A DNA stretch of 64,000 bases from Apostichopus japonicus (Eukaryota; Echinodermata; Holothuroidea; Aspidochirotida; Stichopodidae), in the NCBI RefSeq assembly GCF_037975245.1, contig NC_092577.1:30719398-30783397 (forward strand), written 5' to 3'. This document shows positions 60,300 through 64,000 of the stretch, piece after piece. The position numbers and the translations under genes were made by a program. Below the pieces are notes generated by a model, which was given only the letters and a program-made list of their open reading frames with translations, was not told where the DNA came from and ran no database searches. How positions within the stretch are numbered: position 1 is the stretch's first letter; each line of letters begins with the position of its first letter.

Positions 60300-60730
60300 A
60301 CAAACACATAACGTTTTTATAACATTTTGAGAATGGCATAGAAATATTATTACAAAAAAATGTTATTGTAAATCGTTTATATAACATTTTGTAGAGATCA
60401 TATTAAAACATGAAAACGTTTTAATAACATATTCCTAACATTTTTTTATGAAATATTTCCCACAAATGTTCTGAAAACGTTCAGAGGAAGGCATTGAAAA
60501 AGCTTAAAAAATTGAAAATATGTAGCAGTTTCAATTCAACACAGCTACCTGCAGGGGAAAGCCTTTCATTTGATCAAAATATCGCTGATTTTGTTCAGAA
60601 TGTCATAACATTATTATAACATCATCAAAGTGTTTTTATTAAGACTTGAAAGATTTGATGATGTTATTAAAATATTTTCAGCAAAACATTACGCTTGATG
60701 TTGTAAAATTATTATGAAAATGTTATTAAA
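60300..60730. repeat. ATAACATTTT / AACGTTTT-rich repeat patch
   Basis: Dense short repeats of ATAACATTTT, AACGTTTTAATAACAT and TGTTATTA type. A similar patch in mixed orientation lies at about 63,060-63,400. The two may be parts of one old element family. Confidence 0.55.
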
Positions 60731-61340
60731 AAAAAAAGATATATCATTTGAAGAAAGTACTAAATAAAGAGTAACCTGTTTTTTGGGGTCTGTTTGTAAC
60801 TTCAGCACATTACCAGTACCTTATATAAAATCCTAACAGGCAAATAAAGCCCATGGTGAAGTAATAACGTTTTTAATTAGGGTGTTTATTATGTCCAGTG
60901 CAAACAATGCAAAATAATGATTACAATGCTTCCAGTAAATTATATGTTTGAAAGTTGTGCAGCTCTAAAGTTGCTATTTTGTTCTGTGATTCAGCATAAG
61001 GAAAGGTTTTTGAAGCCATTTTTGCGACAACATAACCATGTGAGAACTGTGAGGGTTTTTTACTTTCATTATAAACATACAGTTTGTACAACTTACCAAA
61101 TTTCAGGGTTTTAGCTTTTCTCAATATTAATTAATAAGGTTGTAAAGTTGCTCTGTACAAAACGAGGTCATGTTTAACAGCTAATATCTCAAAAGTGTCA
61201 TGTTGAAAAAATCTGATCATTTGTTTTTACAAGAGATTTAGTACCACTCTGTTTGTACAACAAATTTCAGGAGGGTGTTTTATTATATATTTTTTTAAAT
61301 ATGATCCCTACCTTCGCTATTCCTTTTATGGTTCAATTAA

Positions 61341-61640
61341 ATCTGTTGAAAAGTGCAGTATTTTTATGCTGGCATTATGTCTAGACACTCGTTTGACTTG
61401 ATTTACGACATATGGCATATGCATGCAGAATTTAGTGGTTCACTTAAATCATTTGACAGGTGCAGTATTTTTATACTGGCATTATGTATAGATGTAGTCG
61501 TTTTACTTGATTTCGACATTCACGGCAAATGCGCGCAACATTTAATGGTTAACTTAAAACAGTTGACTAGTGCCGTATTTTTATGCTGGTATTATGTCTA
61601 GACACCCGTTTTTACTTGATTTCCGACAATTCACAGCATA
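61341..61640 (+). repeat. Tandem repeat, ~115-bp unit, about 2.6 copies
   Basis: GTGCAGTATTTTTATGCTGG, then CATTATGTCTAGACAC recurs near 61,354, 61,460 and 61,570, with TTGACTTGATTTACGACA-like blocks between. Confidence 0.85.
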
Positions 61641-62139
61641 GATAGCCTATAACATTATCATACACACTTTAGTTGTATACCGTACAGCAGTGTGCCTTGT
61701 ATGCCGTCCAGGCCTGCATATATTGTAATTAGTCTACGGTTAAATTTCTCGCTTCGCCATTTGTTAATCATATTGTTATTGCATATTAATTAAAGGTTTC
61801 ATCATTAAATGTTTTTTGTACACATTATAGGCATACCACTACACACTTCCCTTACGCACAAGCCAGCGTATTGTCAGGGTCACTATATATTTAAGTATTG
61901 CGCGTTCCTGAAGAGCAGGTATTTTAAAGTGCAGGTTTTCATGTAGGACACCAGCCTAGACGCAAGTTAAACTGAGCCGACGCAAACAATTTTTAAGATG
62001 TTGCGTCCCGTGTTGGGGTGTTGGGGTGGGGGAGGGAGTTCCTTTGTGTACTTTGACTTAGTTTTAAGCCTTGAACAATTACAGACATATATTTTAGTTT
62101 GAAAATCTTCATAGCCTATTTCCATTGTTGAAATATAAC

Positions 62140-62620
62140 ATGTTCAAACATAGAAGAACCCTGGTGATGCTGGTGGAGGTCAGAAATCATCTAGAGTCAA
62201 CACAGGTCAAAGTGTGTACATCTTGTAAACACCGCATCGTAGGAAGGGTAACATTGACAAGTCTTGACATGTCTCGTACTTGGCATATAGTGTACCGTGT
62301 TATTTGAAGGAACACCCTATTGATGTTGGTCGAGGTTAAAGATCATCTAGGGTCAACAGTGATCAAATGCATTTTTGCATTGTGGATATTGGAGTTGAAA
62401 GGTAATATTAGGTTAAAAGAGTTCCAAATGTGTGAAGGACTAAAACATGGTATTGCAAGAAATGCAAACACTTTGACAAATTTCCCAAAACAAATAAAAA
62501 GTAAATTGACAGATTTCATACATGGGGTTTTTGAACGCTCCATATTAAGTAGACCCCTTTTGTCTTTGGCTTAAGTCAAAGGTCATCTGGGATCAAGTGA
62601 ATGTGTTTCCCACTATCACC
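62140..62620 (+). repeat. Fourth block of the AGGTCA-type repeat
   Basis: Three diverged units with TGGAGGTCAGAAATCATCTA, AACACAGGTCAAAGTGTG and CTTAAGTCAAAGGTCATCTG. Same family as the blocks in the BFR1-like introns 37-42 kb away. Confidence 0.65.
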
Positions 62621-63059
62621 GTTTCAGTTGCATGACCAGTGCTTAAGTACTATGTCATTGTATGAAGAAAGCCTTACAAATATGGCATGTAATGTTTGAA
62701 GTCACACCAAATATACAATCCACATTCACAGTGTGTTACTCTATGATCAAGCATGTTTTGTTTTTCTTGGTTCCGAATAGAGACATGCAAACTTCTTTGG
62801 CACAGAAGAGGAAAAGAACTTCCTTAGAAGAAGATGGTGGATCTTCAGAGTGATGATTGTTTTCTATTACATGTGCTTTCTCTGACAATGTCATGATATG
62901 TGCCTTTTTACAATAAATTGACAGTACAGAAAGCATTCTAGTATTATTAACTCTTTTCTGACAGTATTGAAAGCACCAGACAGTGCCAACCATTCTGAAT
63001 CTCATGTTTCATTACATTCGCAACTCGAATAACCCGTCTAAAGTACTCACAGAAGTTTT

Positions 63060-63400
63060 CGAAATGCTTTTAGATGTCATGACATTTTCTGTAACGTTAT
63101 AACATTTGTTAAAACATTACTATAACATCTTTACAACTTTTTATGGAACATTTTAAAAACATTGTGCTGACATTGAAATAATGTTATATCAAAAGTTGTG
63201 AAAATGTTAACCTGCTATTCTAGCGACTCAACATTTAACGTTTAATAACATTATTTTATAACGTTGTCGTAACGTTTGTCAAAATGGTATTATGTGTTTA
63301 CAACACTTTCTGCAAAATTAAATTAAATTTCTGACAACGAAATAACTTTGTATAAAACGTTGTGAAAACTTCCCGAATGTTCACGTATAATGTTGTTTAC
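63060..63400. repeat. Second AACGTT/AACATT-rich patch
   Basis: Repeated TAACGTTATAACATTTGT, ATAACATTATTTTATAACGT and related words; see 60,300-60,730. No open frame. Confidence 0.5.
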
Positions 63401-63964
63401 ATAGTATAAGCAAGGAGTTGTTATTGTGATGTCATTTAATAATATGATATATATTGACTTGTACTCTCTGAAACTCCTTTCAAGTTCCTTCTATAGTTAC
63501 CCTGCATGGAGTTTCTCCCTAGATTTAACGTCATCACTCACTTTCTTACGCACCATTATAAAGAGCAAGCTAAGAAATCATTTAAAGTATGGACTCTTCA
63601 AGAGAATTTCAGCCGCTATGTGATCTGTTCTTGGCGCCACGCATGGAAATAGAGCTTAAATGGGAAATTGTCCCTTTCAGTTGTAAATGGCTATTTGGAG
63701 CAATTTGCTAATTAGTATTCATAATTTTTCAGCCAATAGACATTTTGGTCGGAAGATCTCATAATCGTTCTACTTTTCTTGAACATGCCGCTATATTTCT
63801 TTTCAATGTGATTGAAACAAAACCTTTTCCCCCTTTGAGTTTTATGTCGCATCTGAGGAGTCTTTGCGTTAGGCTTCATAGGTCCAGTCACTGTAACTGA
63901 TGAACCTAAGCTGTTTCAAAGGGTAATTTTCTCCACTTTGAAAGTTGCAAGGGCGTAGGAACCG

Positions 63965-63987
63965 GGGGGCTGGGGGCGCCAGCCCCC
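63965..63987. repeat. G/C hairpin at the window edge
   Basis: GGGGGCTGG (63,965-63,973) and CCAGCCCCC (63,979-63,987) pair around a GGGCG loop, in GGGCGTAGGAACCGGGGGGC context. It may be the end of a repeat that continues past the window. Confidence 0.6.
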
Positions 63988-64000
63988 AGTGAAAATATGG

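Larger units (their letters stand above)
60144..64000. other. Gene-free stretch downstream of the transporter
   Basis: No coding exon can be supported on either strand; I specifically looked on the minus strand for the missing 5' exons of the acyltransferase. The contents are two AACGTT/ATAACATTT-rich patches, a tandem repeat (61,341), an AGGTCA-type block (62,140) and a G/C hairpin at the window edge. AATAAA at 60,763-60,768 and 60,843-60,848 may end the transporter transcript. Confidence 0.6.

Overview
This is a eukaryotic, AT-rich genomic window. It holds four multi-exon protein genes with GT-AG introns and short coding exons of about 65 to 830 bases. The gene set fits an invertebrate animal: a NRF-6-type membrane acyltransferase, an SLC16-like transporter, a PYCR3-type reductase and a BFR1-like coiled-coil protein. 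The many foldback elements, tRNA-derived SINEs and minisatellites suggest a marine invertebrate, possibly an echinoderm. That placement is an inference, not a sequence match.

Layout. From 1 to 11,302 no exon could be supported; the stretch holds a tandem duplication, a roughly 90-bp tandem array and a tRNA-derived SINE with a hammerhead-ribozyme core. From 11,303 to 26,758 (+) lie ten coding exons of a BFR1-like protein; its start codon was not found. From 26,759 to 35,012 there is a repeat-rich intergenic region with a 51-bp minisatellite. From 35,013 to 44,922 (-) lies a complete six-exon pyrroline-5-carboxylate reductase gene, whose intron 2 contains a 3.8-kb foldback transposon. From 44,923 to 51,236 the DNA is intergenic, with two adjacent foldback elements and a 53-bp minisatellite. 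From 51,237 to 54,633 (-) lie the last five coding exons of an acyltransferase-3/NRF-6 protein; its N-terminal half is not in the window. From 55,582 to 60,143 (+) lies a four-exon MFS/SLC16-like transporter. The rest, to 64,000, is gene-free repeats.

The four genes do not form one pathway. The reductase makes proline, the transporter probably carries a small organic anion, the acyltransferase works in a membrane, and the BFR1-like protein is probably linked to ribonucleoprotein particles. I found no evidence of a new multi-gene system. The most unusual feature is a short tRNA-headed retroelement that can fold a minimal type-I hammerhead, with two decayed relatives of the motif elsewhere. All exon boundaries were derived by hand from reading frame, splice sites and phase.
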